From the NCBI GenBank assembly GCA_946620645.1, contig CAMONN010000006.1, positions 1 through 35,523 on the forward strand: a stretch of DNA of 35,523 nt, in the 5' to 3' direction. Shown piece after piece: positions 9,295 to 18,406 of the stretch. The notes beneath the pieces are model-generated. The model saw only the letters and a list, made by a program, of their open reading frames with translations, ran no database searches and was not told the DNA's origin. The stretch comes from an uncultured Clostridia bacterium (GTDB taxonomy: Bacteria; Bacillota; Clostridia; Oscillospirales; Oscillospiraceae). Position numbers and translations under genes: made by a program. Within the stretch, counting starts at the first letter, position 1. Each line of letters opens with the position of its first letter.

Positions 9295-11968
9295 TGCCTC
9301 CACCGTACTTTCCGATGTGCTTCTTTACCACATTTACGCCGATTTTCGGCACGTTTTTGACAATGCGCCCCAGCGTATGGAAGTACTCCTGATTATCCGC
9401 GTCGTGGATCTTTTCCAGGTGGATGGCGTCAAATTTGCACTTGGTGGTGCAGATTCCGCAGCCGACGCACATAAACTGATCCACCACGGCGGTGCCGCAG
9501 CCGAGACAGCGGGCGCATTCGGCCTTCATCTGGTCCTCAGTGAAGGTCCCCCGCAGGTCGTTGAAGCTGGTTTTTGCCACGCTTCCGTCCGCCTGCACGG
9601 GCCTCTGCCGCGGCGCGGCGTCAAATCCGCTGAGGCCGATCTGTGCGGTGGACCTGTCGAAGGCCCTGTAATCCCGGTGGTCGCGTCCCAGATCCAGTGT
9701 CTGTCCCGCATGCACAAAGCGGTGGATCGAGACGGCCGCTTCCTTGCCTGCCGCGATGGCATCGATAACAAACTGTGGCCCTGTGACCACATCGCCGCCG
9801 GCGAACACGTCGGCAACTGCGGTCTGGCAGGTTACGGCGTCGGCTTCCACGGTACCGCGGGCACCGGCCGGCACCTCGATGCCGCACAGCTCAACCTTCT
9901 GGCCCGTTGCACTCAGGACGGAAGTGACGGCGACGCTTTCATATTCGCCGCATCCTTTCACACCCCGGCGCCCCTTCGCATCTTCAGCCTCGAGCTCCAT
10001 GCGCTCCAGCTTCAGGCTCAGGGCGCCGTCCTTTTCGCAGATTTCAACCGGCGCCGCAAGGAAGCGGAACTGTACGCCCTCTTCCTTCGCTTCCTGAATC
10101 TCATCCCGGTCGGCAGGCATCTCGGCTTCGCTTCTGCGGTAATATACGGTGACCTTCGCCCCCAGACGCACAGCGGCCCGCGCCACATCCATCGCCACGT
10201 TGCCGCCGCCGATGACGGCGACATCGGTCCCGATTTCGGGCAGTTCGCCTCTGTTTACGCGGCGCAGGAAGTCGATTCCGGTGCTTACGCCGGGCAGCTC
10301 CTCACCGGGAATGTTCAGCTTTGCGCCCTGCGATGCTCCGATCGCGAGGTAGAAAGCTTTAAATCCTTCCTTCCTCAGCTCCTCCAGCGTTACATCTTTG
10401 CCGACTTCAACGCCGGTTGCAAACCGGACGCCGATCTGACGGAGAATGTCAATTTCACTGCGGATGACGTCCTTTTCCAGCCGGAAGGAGGGAATCCCCA
10501 GGGTCAGCATGCCGCCGGGCTCCTGCTCCTTCTCGTAGACTGTGACGGGATATCCCTTCAGCGCCAGATAATAGGCGCAGCTCAGGCCGGCGGGGCCGGC
10601 GCCGATGACGGCGATTTTCTCCGGGTAGGGTTTGCCGATCTGGTTGACCATCTTCGGCACGTACCGCTTCTCGGCGTTCAGATCCTGCTCGGCGATAAAC
10701 TTCTTGATTTCATCGATGGCGACCGGGGCATCCATGCCGCCGCGGGTACAGGCTTCCTCGCATTTTTTGTTGCAGATGCGCCCGCAGACCGCCGGGAAGG
10801 GGAGTTCCTTTTTAATGAGCTCAAGGGCCTCGGCATAACGGCCTTCGGAGGCCAGACGGATATAGCCCTGCACCGGCACATGGGCGGGACAGGCGGACTT
10901 GCAGGGCGCTGTACCCTCGGGCATCACATCGGTGCGGTTCAGGCGGTAGTCGGCGTTGTAGCGTTTCCCGGACCAGAGGGTGTTCCGCGGGGTTTCCTCA
11001 GGCCGGTCCTCGTTGGAAGGACGGCTGCACAGTTTCTGGCCGAGTCGGACGGCATTCAGCTGGCAGTTTTCCACACACTGGCCGCAGGCGACGCACTTCT
11101 CCTTGTCCACGCGGGCAATGTAGTTGGTGCGGATGGCGTCCGGCGCACGGAAATAGGTCGCGATGCGCAGGGCAAAGCAGGAACACCCGCAGCAGTTGCA
11201 GATGGCTGTGGTGTCATCATAGCCGGGTGTCACATTCAGCTCGTGCACCAGCCCGTTGTCCTCAGCCCGCTTAAGGATCTCGAAGGCCTCTTCTTTTGAG
11301 ATGAGGCGGTGGGAGCCGGTTTCGGAGTAGTTGATGGCGTTGTCATTGACATACATGCACATGTCTTCTTCAAGATGGCCGCAGCCTTCGCCCATCAGCC
11401 TTCTGGCACGGCGGCAGGAACATGGCCCTACGGACACTGCCCACGCGTCTTCAATGATTTTTGCCACCTCATCGTAACTGGCCTTGCGGGTGTTGTTTTC
11501 AATGGCGCTCTGCACCGGGATAACGCGCATCAGGTTCATGCCCACATCCATAAACGGGGCCAGCATGGAAACCCGGACCCGGGTGTAGGCTTCAAAACAT
11601 TCTCCGAGTACGGGGTACTTGTCACACTGCTCGCGGTTGGAGAGCACGCCCTCCATGATACCGGGTACCCAGATGGGGTAGTACCAGCATTCCTTCCCGT
11701 CCACCATGCGGGTACGGATTACACCTGCCGTACGCAGCTTGTGAAGCTGCTCCAGTGTGAAGTTCAGGTCTTTTTTCGCCCGCCTTGCGATTTCCTCGGC
11801 GGTGCGGTTGGCTTCAAGACGCATGTGCATCATGACCTCGCACATGTCGTCATCAACAATCGGCTCCAGTATTTTGTACTCCGGATCATTGTAAGTGATT
11901 CCGGTGTAGGTCAGGCTTTCCAGACTGATTTTTGTCGCAAGTTTCAGAATATTGGGTCTGTGCGCCAT
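9287..11968 (-). CDS. multidomain FAD-dependent oxidoreductase: N-terminal wHTH-like/cysteine-rich region, 4Fe-4S, GltD-like FAD/NAD(P) module, C-terminal 4Fe-4S
   Basis: CVACGQCVENCQLNA, CKSACPAHVPVQGYI, IAVIGAGPAGLSCAYYLALKG (FAD), VAVIGGGNVAMDVARAAVRLG (NAD(P)), CVGCGICTTKCKFDAI; extra N-terminal GPCSCRRARRLMGEGCG and CNCCGCSC. Confidence 0.88.
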   Translation of the reverse strand: MAHRPNILKLATKISLESLTYTGITYNDPEYKILEPIVDDDMCEVMMHMRLEANRTAEEIARRAKKDLNFTLEQLHKLRTAGVIRTRMVDGKECWYYPIWVPGIMEGVLSNREQCDKYPVLGECFEAYTRVRVSMLAPFMDVGMNLMRVIPVQSAIENNTRKASYDEVAKIIEDAWAVSVGPCSCRRARRLMGEGCGHLEEDMCMYVNDNAINYSETGSHRLISKEEAFEILKRAEDNGLVHELNVTPGYDDTTAICNCCGCSCFALRIATYFRAPDAIRTNYIARVDKEKCVACGQCVENCQLNAVRLGQKLCSRPSNEDRPEETPRNTLWSGKRYNADYRLNRTDVMPEGTAPCKSACPAHVPVQGYIRLASEGRYAEALELIKKELPFPAVCGRICNKKCEEACTRGGMDAPVAIDEIKKFIAEQDLNAEKRYVPKMVNQIGKPYPEKIAVIGAGPAGLSCAYYLALKGYPVTVYEKEQEPGGMLTLGIPSFRLEKDVIRSEIDILRQIGVRFATGVEVGKDVTLEELRKEGFKAFYLAIGASQGAKLNIPGEELPGVSTGIDFLRRVNRGELPEIGTDVAVIGGGNVAMDVARAAVRLGAKVTVYYRRSEAEMPADRDEIQEAKEEGVQFRFLAAPVEICEKDGALSLKLERMELEAEDAKGRRGVKGCGEYESVAVTSVLSATGQKVELCGIEVPAGARGTVEADAVTCQTAVADVFAGGDVVTGPQFVIDAIAAGKEAAVSIHRFVHAGQTLDLGRDHRDYRAFDRSTAQIGLSGFDAAPRQRPVQADGSVAKTSFNDLRGTFTEDQMKAECARCLGCGTAVVDQFMCVGCGICTTKCKFDAIHLEKIHDADNQEYFHTLGRIVKNVPKIGVNVVKKHIGKYGGGNA

Positions 11969-12034
11969 ATTGATTCTCCCTTCATGAGAAAAGGGGACAG
12001 GGAGCAGCCGGGCCGCCCCCTGTCCCTGTCGGGT

Positions 12035-13249
12035 TTAAAAGAATTCTCCGGGGATCTCCAGCGTCAGGTCGCTGGTCGGGAAGCTGCAGCAGGGGTGAAT
12101 GTATCCGTAATGGACATCGGCCCAGCGGCGCATCTCGTTTTCCTGCGGGATGAAGACCGTGCCCTCCAGCAGGCGTGAGCGGCACCAGCCGCACTCGCCG
12201 GCGCGGCAGCGGGACGGGGCCTTGATGCCGGCGCGCTCAATGGCGACCAGAACCGGCTCATCGGCCGATGCGGGAATGGTCCATTCCTGGGGACCCTGCT
12301 TCACCTTGACGGAGAAGGCCTTGCCCTTTGCCTCCTGCGGATAGCCCTCGCATTCCCAGGGGGTCTTGGTGACGTCGATGAGCTTGCGGCGGAACAGCCG
12401 TTCCGGCAGGCCGAGCTTTTCAATCTCGGGCTTCAGGAACTTGTACATGGCCTCCGGTCCGCAGAGGAAGACGGAGAAGGGCTCCTCCTGCGGGGCGTAT
12501 TTTCTGATAAGGTCCGCGGTAATAAATCCGCTTTCAAAGCCGGTCTTTTCCTCTTCGGAGAGAACGTGGATGACTTTGAATTTCGGGCAGGCACGGGCCA
12601 GCTCGTCCAGCTCTCCCCGGAAGAGAATGTTTTCCTCGTTTCTGGAACCGAAGAGCAGCGTCAGGTTAAAGTCCTCAATGCCGTCTGCCAGCGCCCGGGC
12701 CATGGACAGGAAAGGCGTGATGCCGGAGCCGCCGGCGAGACCAATCACGTTTTTCGCATCTCTCAGGTCCTCGTAATAGAAGAATCCCAGAGGGCCGGAA
12801 GTGATGACCTTGTCACCGGGTTTCTTCTCCTCCAGAAGCCGGTCCGCTACAAAGCCGCCGGGGTTGGCACGGACGGTAATGGCGTATTCACCGGCCAGGG
12901 CATCCTTCGGCGAAGAGCAGAGGGAGTAGGAGCGGGTGACAAAGCTTCCGTCCATGGGCAGCTTCAGGGAGATGTACTGCCCGGCGCGGAAGTAGGGCAG
13001 GGGCGTGCCGTCGGCGCGTTTCAGAACGAAGGTTTTGGCCTGCGCTTCGCCGCGGTCGATGATGCGGTCGATGACCAGCTCCAGGAAATCCGGATGAAGG
13101 GCCTTCGCATTTTCGTTTACGGGGAAAACCCCGCTGATCTCATCGGCGGACGCTGCCTGGATGGCCTTTTCACGGACCTTCTTCATGTTCTTGAACTTGA
13201 GCATGTCGAATTTGCCGATCAGGCCGACTTTGATATTCAGATCAGGCAT
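12035..13249 (-). CDS. FNR-like FAD/NAD(P)-binding reductase with C-terminal plant-type 2Fe-2S ferredoxin domain
   Basis: RSYSLCSSP FAD motif, GLAGGSGITPFLSMAR, FLCGPEAMY, and CRAGECGWC...HPCC (CX4CX2CX30C) 2Fe-2S motif. Confidence 0.9.
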   Translation of the reverse strand: MPDLNIKVGLIGKFDMLKFKNMKKVREKAIQAASADEISGVFPVNENAKALHPDFLELVIDRIIDRGEAQAKTFVLKRADGTPLPYFRAGQYISLKLPMDGSFVTRSYSLCSSPKDALAGEYAITVRANPGGFVADRLLEEKKPGDKVITSGPLGFFYYEDLRDAKNVIGLAGGSGITPFLSMARALADGIEDFNLTLLFGSRNEENILFRGELDELARACPKFKVIHVLSEEEKTGFESGFITADLIRKYAPQEEPFSVFLCGPEAMYKFLKPEIEKLGLPERLFRRKLIDVTKTPWECEGYPQEAKGKAFSVKVKQGPQEWTIPASADEPVLVAIERAGIKAPSRCRAGECGWCRSRLLEGTVFIPQENEMRRWADVHYGYIHPCCSFPTSDLTLEIPGEFF

Positions 13250-14799
13250 TACTTGTTCCCTCCTTCACTCCAGGCTTTCAGGTCTCTCAAGGCGGCTCCG
13301 GCCAGCATCTGGCCGCAGACAATGGTGGCGGAATAACCGTCGCTGCGCGGGCCGGCCGCGCCGATGGGGCGCAGGCCCTTGATAGGATAGTCATTACCTA
13401 CCATCTGCATGCGGGCCATCATGCCGTCCCAGTCACGGGCCTCATAGCCGTAGACCGAGCCCTCCGGCACGCCGAGGTACCGCGCAAAGGTCCAGGGTGA
13501 GCCGACTTCCATTTCCTCAATGTGCCCGCTGAGATCGATGCCGGTTTTTTCCTTCAGGTTCTTCAGCATCTTTTTCACGCCCTCGTTCTTGAAGCGGAAG
13601 TAGTCTTCCTGCTTCAGTTCGCCCCATTCGTCCGGGGCGCCGAAGGTCGTGAAGGAGCATACGCAGGTTCCCGGAGGCGAGAAGTCGGGCAGAACGGTGT
13701 TGTAGCACAGGAAGATGGAGTAGTTGTTGGTCTTCATGCCGCCCTGGATGCGCTGGTACTCAACCACCGAGTCGGCGGTGCTGGGCAGGAAGTAGCTGTA
13801 GTCGGTAATGCCGAGCTCTTCGGCCGTGGCGTCGCAGCAGAAGTAGGCGGTGTACATGCGCCCGCCCATGATGCGGCCGCGGGCTTTGGAGAGCTTCTTT
13901 TCCCGCTCGGGGATGAGTTCCTTCGGGACCATCTTGCCGTAGATGATGTCGGGGTTGATGTTCGCAAGGGCGTAGTCGCACTCCACGTCGCCGAGGTTGG
14001 TGCGCACGCCGCAGAGCTTGTCGCCGTTGAAGAGGAACTCTTCCGCCCGGCAGTTAAACCACACATCGCCGCCCAGCTCCCGGAAGCGCTCGATCATGGC
14101 GGTGGAGTACTGGTGGGAGGTGTGCTCCGGAATGTAGGCGCTGCGCTGCACATACTTATGCACCATCGCGGCGTAGTGGATGAAGGCCAGATGCTCCATG
14201 TCCACACCCAGGTAGCTCCAGTAGGTGGAGAGAATATCCTGGCACTTCTTCGGCAGCTTCAGGGCGTTAAAGACCTTCTGGGTGCTGTAGGCGCCGCAGC
14301 GCAGCATATCGGGATACTCGCTCTGCAGGACCTTGGAATCGGGATTTCCTTTGGATGCGGTGATGTACGCGATGCCGTCAAGAACCTCCTGGAAAAGGTC
14401 AAAGAGCTTTGTCATTTTCTCGCGGGAGCCGGGAACGTATTCCTCCATCTTGTCGATGAAGTTTCCGATGCCGGCCGGCATGGTCACGTCCATGGGGCTT
14501 CCGTCGGAGTATCTGGAGATGATCCGGAAGCAGTCCTTGACTTCAACCCAGTTCAGCTTGACGCCGTAGCCTTCGAGAATCTTCCGGGTGTCGCCCGGGT
14601 TATCCGGCGGCCCGAAGTCGCACAGCTCGTGCAGGGAAGGCTCGATCTCAAAGCGGCCGCGGACGAAGCTGGTGGCGGCGCCGCCCGGAACGTTGTGCTT
14701 CTCGATCAGAAGCGTCTTTTTTCCTGCCAGCTGACATTGCAGCGCCGCGGACATTCCGGCGTTGCCGGCGCCGACGACGACGATGTCATATTTGGGCAT
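13249..14799 (-). CDS. CrtI/retinol-saturase-like NAD(P)/FAD-dependent oxidoreductase
   Basis: YDIVVVGAGNAGMSAALQCQLAGKKTLLIEKHNVPGG dinucleotide fold; C-terminal GLRPIGAAGPRSDGYSATIVCGQMLAGAAL; TAATG coupling to the next gene. Confidence 0.82.
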   Translation of the reverse strand: MPKYDIVVVGAGNAGMSAALQCQLAGKKTLLIEKHNVPGGAATSFVRGRFEIEPSLHELCDFGPPDNPGDTRKILEGYGVKLNWVEVKDCFRIISRYSDGSPMDVTMPAGIGNFIDKMEEYVPGSREKMTKLFDLFQEVLDGIAYITASKGNPDSKVLQSEYPDMLRCGAYSTQKVFNALKLPKKCQDILSTYWSYLGVDMEHLAFIHYAAMVHKYVQRSAYIPEHTSHQYSTAMIERFRELGGDVWFNCRAEEFLFNGDKLCGVRTNLGDVECDYALANINPDIIYGKMVPKELIPEREKKLSKARGRIMGGRMYTAYFCCDATAEELGITDYSYFLPSTADSVVEYQRIQGGMKTNNYSIFLCYNTVLPDFSPPGTCVCSFTTFGAPDEWGELKQEDYFRFKNEGVKKMLKNLKEKTGIDLSGHIEEMEVGSPWTFARYLGVPEGSVYGYEARDWDGMMARMQMVGNDYPIKGLRPIGAAGPRSDGYSATIVCGQMLAGAALRDLKAWSEGGNK

Positions 14800-14833
14800 T
14801 TGTACATTCCTCCTTTTGCGGTTGTGATTATGC

Positions 14834-15610
14834 CTATTTCTTGCTGCGCGCGGCGATCATGGCCCTGTATGCGGCAACCGCCTTCTGCAGGTCTTCCGTG
14901 CCGCAGCAGTAGGTGGACTGGGCCTGCTCGAACAGCCGCCCGGCGCAGAGGCCTCCCTCGTCGGTGAGGTTTATGCCCTTCTTGGCGAAGCGGACCGCGG
15001 CGGCGGGGCTGCGGGCGATGGTTGCGGCCATCTTCATGGCGCGCTCTTCCAGTTTCTCCAGGGGGACGACGACCTGGACCAGCCCGATGCGCAGCGCCTC
15101 CTCGGCGCCGACTTCCTCTCCGGTGAGGATCATCCGTTTGGCCTGCCCCACGCCGACCAGACGGGTCAGCTTCGAGGTTCCGCCCATGTCGGGCGACAGA
15201 CCCAGCTGTACCTCAGGCAGGGAGAAGCGGGCGTCCTCGGCGGCGATGCGAATATCGGCATCGAGAATTAACTCCATCCCCGATCCGATGCAAAGTCCCT
15301 GAACCGCCGCAATGACGGGATAGTTCTGTTCCTGCCAGAAGCCGTAGATTTTCTGCAGCCAGGGCAGCTTTTCCAGCACGTAGGCGGAGCTGACACCCTG
15401 CAGATAGTTCAGGTCAATGCCTGCGGAGAAACATTTTCCGTTGGCCTTAATGACCATACAGCGGATTCCCTCGGTTTTGGAGATGACTTCCTCGACTTCA
15501 TCGAGTTCCACATAGAAGCCCGCTTCAAAGATGTTGTAGGGAGGGCGGTTCAGCGTCAGTACGCCGATGCCCTTTTCCAGTGTGAACAGAAAGTATTTTC
15601 CTTCAAACAT
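14834..15610 (-). CDS. enoyl-CoA hydratase/isomerase family protein
   Basis: Crotonase signatures CFSAGIDLNYL, IAAVQGLCIGSGMELILDADIRIAAEDARFSLPEVQLGLSPDMGGT. Confidence 0.92.
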   Translation of the reverse strand: MFEGKYFLFTLEKGIGVLTLNRPPYNIFEAGFYVELDEVEEVISKTEGIRCMVIKANGKCFSAGIDLNYLQGVSSAYVLEKLPWLQKIYGFWQEQNYPVIAAVQGLCIGSGMELILDADIRIAAEDARFSLPEVQLGLSPDMGGTSKLTRLVGVGQAKRMILTGEEVGAEEALRIGLVQVVVPLEKLEERAMKMAATIARSPAAAVRFAKKGINLTDEGGLCAGRLFEQAQSTYCCGTEDLQKAVAAYRAMIAARSKK

Positions 15611-15656
15611 TCGCTTTCCTCCGTCAAATGATAAACGGTTCTGACAGCCTGACGGC

Positions 15657-17345
15657 CTACAGCCCGTGCTTCTCCTTGAACATGGCGCTCAGCGCCTTGC
15701 GGTCCGCCTTGCCGGCGGCGGTGCGGGGCAGCTCACTGATGAACTCATAGGCGATGGGGATTTTGTAGGGCGCCAGGGACTGCCGCAGGTACTTCTCGGC
15801 CTCTTCCGCGGTCATCTCTTCGCCTTCCTTCAGCACAGTGTACAGTACGGGCGCCTCGCCCTTCTTCGGGTGCACGATGCCGACGGCGCAGGCTTCCTTG
15901 ACTTTGGGGTTGGCGAACATGGCCTCGTCAATCTCCCGCGGGAAGACGTTGAAGCCGTTTACGATGATCATATCCTTTTTGCGGTCCTTGATGAAGATGA
16001 AGCCGTCTTCATCCATCAGCACCACGTCCGCGGTGTAGAGCCAGCCGTCCCGGATGGTAGCTTCGGTTGCTTCGGGGTTCTCCCAGTATTTCTCCATCAC
16101 CTGGGGACCGCGGCAGATGAGCTCGCCCGTCTCGCCCAGAGGCACCGGGGTCTTCCCGTCGACAGCGTCGACCACCACGAGGTCGGTATCCGGCACGGCA
16201 ACGCCCACAGAGCCGGCCTTCCGGACATGCATCGGGTTAATGGTGAGAATATTCGAGGTCTCGCTCATGCCGTAGCCTTCGACAATGGTGGCGCCGGTCT
16301 TGGCCTCCAGCTGCTCCATCACGGCCACCGGGCACGGAGCCGAGCCGCAGAAGATGCCCTTCAGGGAAGAGATATCCGCTTCGCCGGCCTGAACCTGCGG
16401 GGTGTTCAGAAGCCCGATCAGCATGGCGGGGACCGCCGCGAAGATGGTGGGCTTGTTCTTGACGATTTCAGCCAGCAGTGCGTCCGGCTTCGGCTGCGGA
16501 ACAACGATGATCGTGCCGCCGTTGGTCATGGTGATGCCGACGTTCGCGTTGAAGCCGTAAACGTGGTTCAGCGGAATCGCCGCGAGGGTGATAACCTCAT
16601 CACGGCCCACAATGGTGTAGTTCCGGGTGGTCCAGAGGGCTGTGCGGTAGCCCATGGTATAGACCATCCTGTTGGTAAGCACACAGCCCTTGGGTACGCC
16701 TGTAGTGCCGCCGGTATACTGGAGGCGGATCGGGTCGTCCATGGAAATCTCAATGTCCGGCTCGGTGTTCGGATGCGTTCCCACAAGGGCGTTGAAGTCA
16801 TACAGACCTTCAACCTGCGGCAGCTCTACCGCCCCGGAGGGAAGCTGGAAGGCGATGACACGCTTCACTTTGCAGTCGGGATTCTGAAGCATAGCAATGG
16901 CCTTCGGAGCAAAGGCCGCCATCACCACAACGGTTTCGGCACCGCTGTCGTTGAACTGGCCGGTCAGCTCAGGCACGGTATAGAGGGGGTTCGCAGGAAC
17001 TTCTATGGCGCCGATCTTCCACACGGCGTGCATGGCCAGCAGGTACTGGGGCACATTGGGCGCCATGATCGCCACACGGTCACCCTTCTTTACACCAAGG
17101 TCAAGGAAGGCGTTGGCCAGGCGGCGGGCCACATCATTGCAGTAGGCATAGGGGAGTACAAGATCACCCAGAACCGCATAGGGCTTCTTCGGGTTGGTTT
17201 CTGCCCAGTGGTTGAACCACCATTTACAGGGCTTGTCCTCATACTCGATCTTTTCCGGAATCTCCGCATCGTACTGCTTGCGCGCCAGTTCTGCGTTTTT
17301 TCTGGCGGCTTCGTCCAATGCTTTCAGGTATTCCTTGTCTTGCAT
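15657..17345 (-). CDS. AMP-binding acyl-CoA synthetase (fatty-acid-CoA ligase-like)
   Basis: LQYTGGTTGVPKGCVLTN P-loop, EGYGMSETSN, GWLYTADVVLMDEDGFIFIKDRKKDMIIVNGFNVFPREID, C-terminal RTAAGKADRK. Confidence 0.94.
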   Translation of the reverse strand: MQDKEYLKALDEAARKNAELARKQYDAEIPEKIEYEDKPCKWWFNHWAETNPKKPYAVLGDLVLPYAYCNDVARRLANAFLDLGVKKGDRVAIMAPNVPQYLLAMHAVWKIGAIEVPANPLYTVPELTGQFNDSGAETVVVMAAFAPKAIAMLQNPDCKVKRVIAFQLPSGAVELPQVEGLYDFNALVGTHPNTEPDIEISMDDPIRLQYTGGTTGVPKGCVLTNRMVYTMGYRTALWTTRNYTIVGRDEVITLAAIPLNHVYGFNANVGITMTNGGTIIVVPQPKPDALLAEIVKNKPTIFAAVPAMLIGLLNTPQVQAGEADISSLKGIFCGSAPCPVAVMEQLEAKTGATIVEGYGMSETSNILTINPMHVRKAGSVGVAVPDTDLVVVDAVDGKTPVPLGETGELICRGPQVMEKYWENPEATEATIRDGWLYTADVVLMDEDGFIFIKDRKKDMIIVNGFNVFPREIDEAMFANPKVKEACAVGIVHPKKGEAPVLYTVLKEGEEMTAEEAEKYLRQSLAPYKIPIAYEFISELPRTAAGKADRKALSAMFKEKHGL

Positions 17346-17381
17346 GTTTTTACCTCCTTTTATGATTTCGCGTTTTAATTT

Positions 17382-18101
17382 CTATCTTAACTGCTCATCA
17401 AGGCAGTTCAGGTACTCGTTGACGCTGCGCTGCAGCCGGCGGAAAGCGCCCTCGGCGTCCCCGGCGCGGATATAATCCAGATACCGCTTCGCCAGGTGCA
17501 CGTTCGCTTCGGCGCCGAACAGGGCGATGGAGCGCAGCCAGAATTCCATGATAATGGGCTTGAACTCGTTCAGCAGCAGCGGGAAAAACTCATTTCCGCT
17601 GCGGACGCAGATGCCCCTGTGATACCGGAACAGGAGCTCCGCCAGCGCCGCCCCTCCGCGGTCGGCCTTCTCCAGCAGCACATCGGCCTGAGAAAGCATC
17701 TCCTCCAGATAGGCGATGTCCCCGTCGCTGTGGTTTTCGGCAAGGCGCCGAAGCGCGGAGCCCTCAATGGCGATGCGCGCCTCCATAAAACTGTGGGTCT
17801 GCTTTTTGGTCATATTTCCGCCGTTCATGCGGATCAGCGCGTTCAGCGTTTCCATGGTGCCGGTTTCTTCATAGTTGGCCACTACGGCGCCCCGGCGGGG
17901 GGTGATCTCCAGAAAACCCTTCTGCATCAGCTCTACAAGCCCTTCATGGATCATCGTCTTGCTGATGCGGGTCTCTTCCTGCAGCTGGCGCTCCGAGGGA
18001 AGACTGGCGCCGACCTTCAGCTTCCCGGAGAGAATCTGCTCCTCCATTTTCCGGACAAAAATTTCTTTTTTAGTGGGGACTTCAATGACGCCGATTTCCA
18101 T
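17382..18101 (-). CDS. GntR-family transcriptional regulator with FCD-type ligand domain (FadR-like)
   Basis: wHTH GASLPSERQLQEETRISKTMIHEGLVELMQKGFLEITPRRGAVV; FCD-like FRYHRGICVRSGN and HLAKRYLDYIRAGDAEGA. Confidence 0.9.
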   Translation of the reverse strand: MEIGVIEVPTKKEIFVRKMEEQILSGKLKVGASLPSERQLQEETRISKTMIHEGLVELMQKGFLEITPRRGAVVANYEETGTMETLNALIRMNGGNMTKKQTHSFMEARIAIEGSALRRLAENHSDGDIAYLEEMLSQADVLLEKADRGGAALAELLFRYHRGICVRSGNEFFPLLLNEFKPIIMEFWLRSIALFGAEANVHLAKRYLDYIRAGDAEGAFRRLQRSVNEYLNCLDEQLR

Positions 18102-18111
18102 AATTCAGTTT

Positions 18112-18128
18112 ATCTGGTCCGACCAAAA
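18112..18128. promoter_or_regulatory. candidate FadR-type operator upstream of the regulator gene
   Basis: ATCTGGTCCGACCAAAA containing a perfect TGGT-CCG-ACCA palindrome, 10 nt upstream of the regulator start. Confidence 0.65.
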
Positions 18129-18206
18129 TGGCGGACTTTTTCCTCTTCCCTTAAATTATGACACATAATCCGGAACTGTCCGGATACTCGAAACCACTTC
18201 GTGTTG

Positions 18207-18235
18207 AGTATATACCAATTTAACCAAAAGCGCAA
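18207..18235 (-). promoter_or_regulatory. possible promoter for the regulator/ligase operon
   Basis: Minus strand TTGCGC-N17-TATACT. Confidence 0.4.
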
Positions 18236-18288
18236 GAGGAATTCACAACTTATTTAAAAAAATATGTCAAAATGACGAAAAAATCGTC

Positions 18289-18317
18289 TTGCATTGATAC
18301 TGGGCTCATGATATAAT
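18289..18317 (+). promoter_or_regulatory. sigma70-type promoter of the plus-strand acyl-CoA operon
   Basis: TTGCAT-N17-TATAAT upstream of the FadN-like gene. Confidence 0.75.
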
Positions 18318-18322
18318 CAAGA

Positions 18323-18339
18323 CACTGGTCGGTCCAGAT
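18323..18339. promoter_or_regulatory. candidate FadR-type operator at the predicted transcription start
   Basis: CACTGGTCGGTCCAGAT; reverse complement ATCTGGACCGACCA matches site 18112-18125 (ATCTGGTCCGACCA) at 13/14 positions. Confidence 0.65.
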
Positions 18340-18406
18340 TTTGTCTTTCAAGCCTGTCGCCTGCGGCGCTTGCGCCCCGGGTTGTGCGAAAGGAGTTTTG
18401 TGTTTT

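Noticed and set aside
9317-11299. 660-aa plus-strand ORF opposite the GltD-like flavoprotein
   Set aside because: Shadow ORF; the minus strand carries the FAD, NAD(P) and 4Fe-4S motifs.
15666-17378. 570-aa plus-strand ORF opposite the acyl-CoA ligase
   Set aside because: Shadow ORF; ligase signatures lie on the minus strand.
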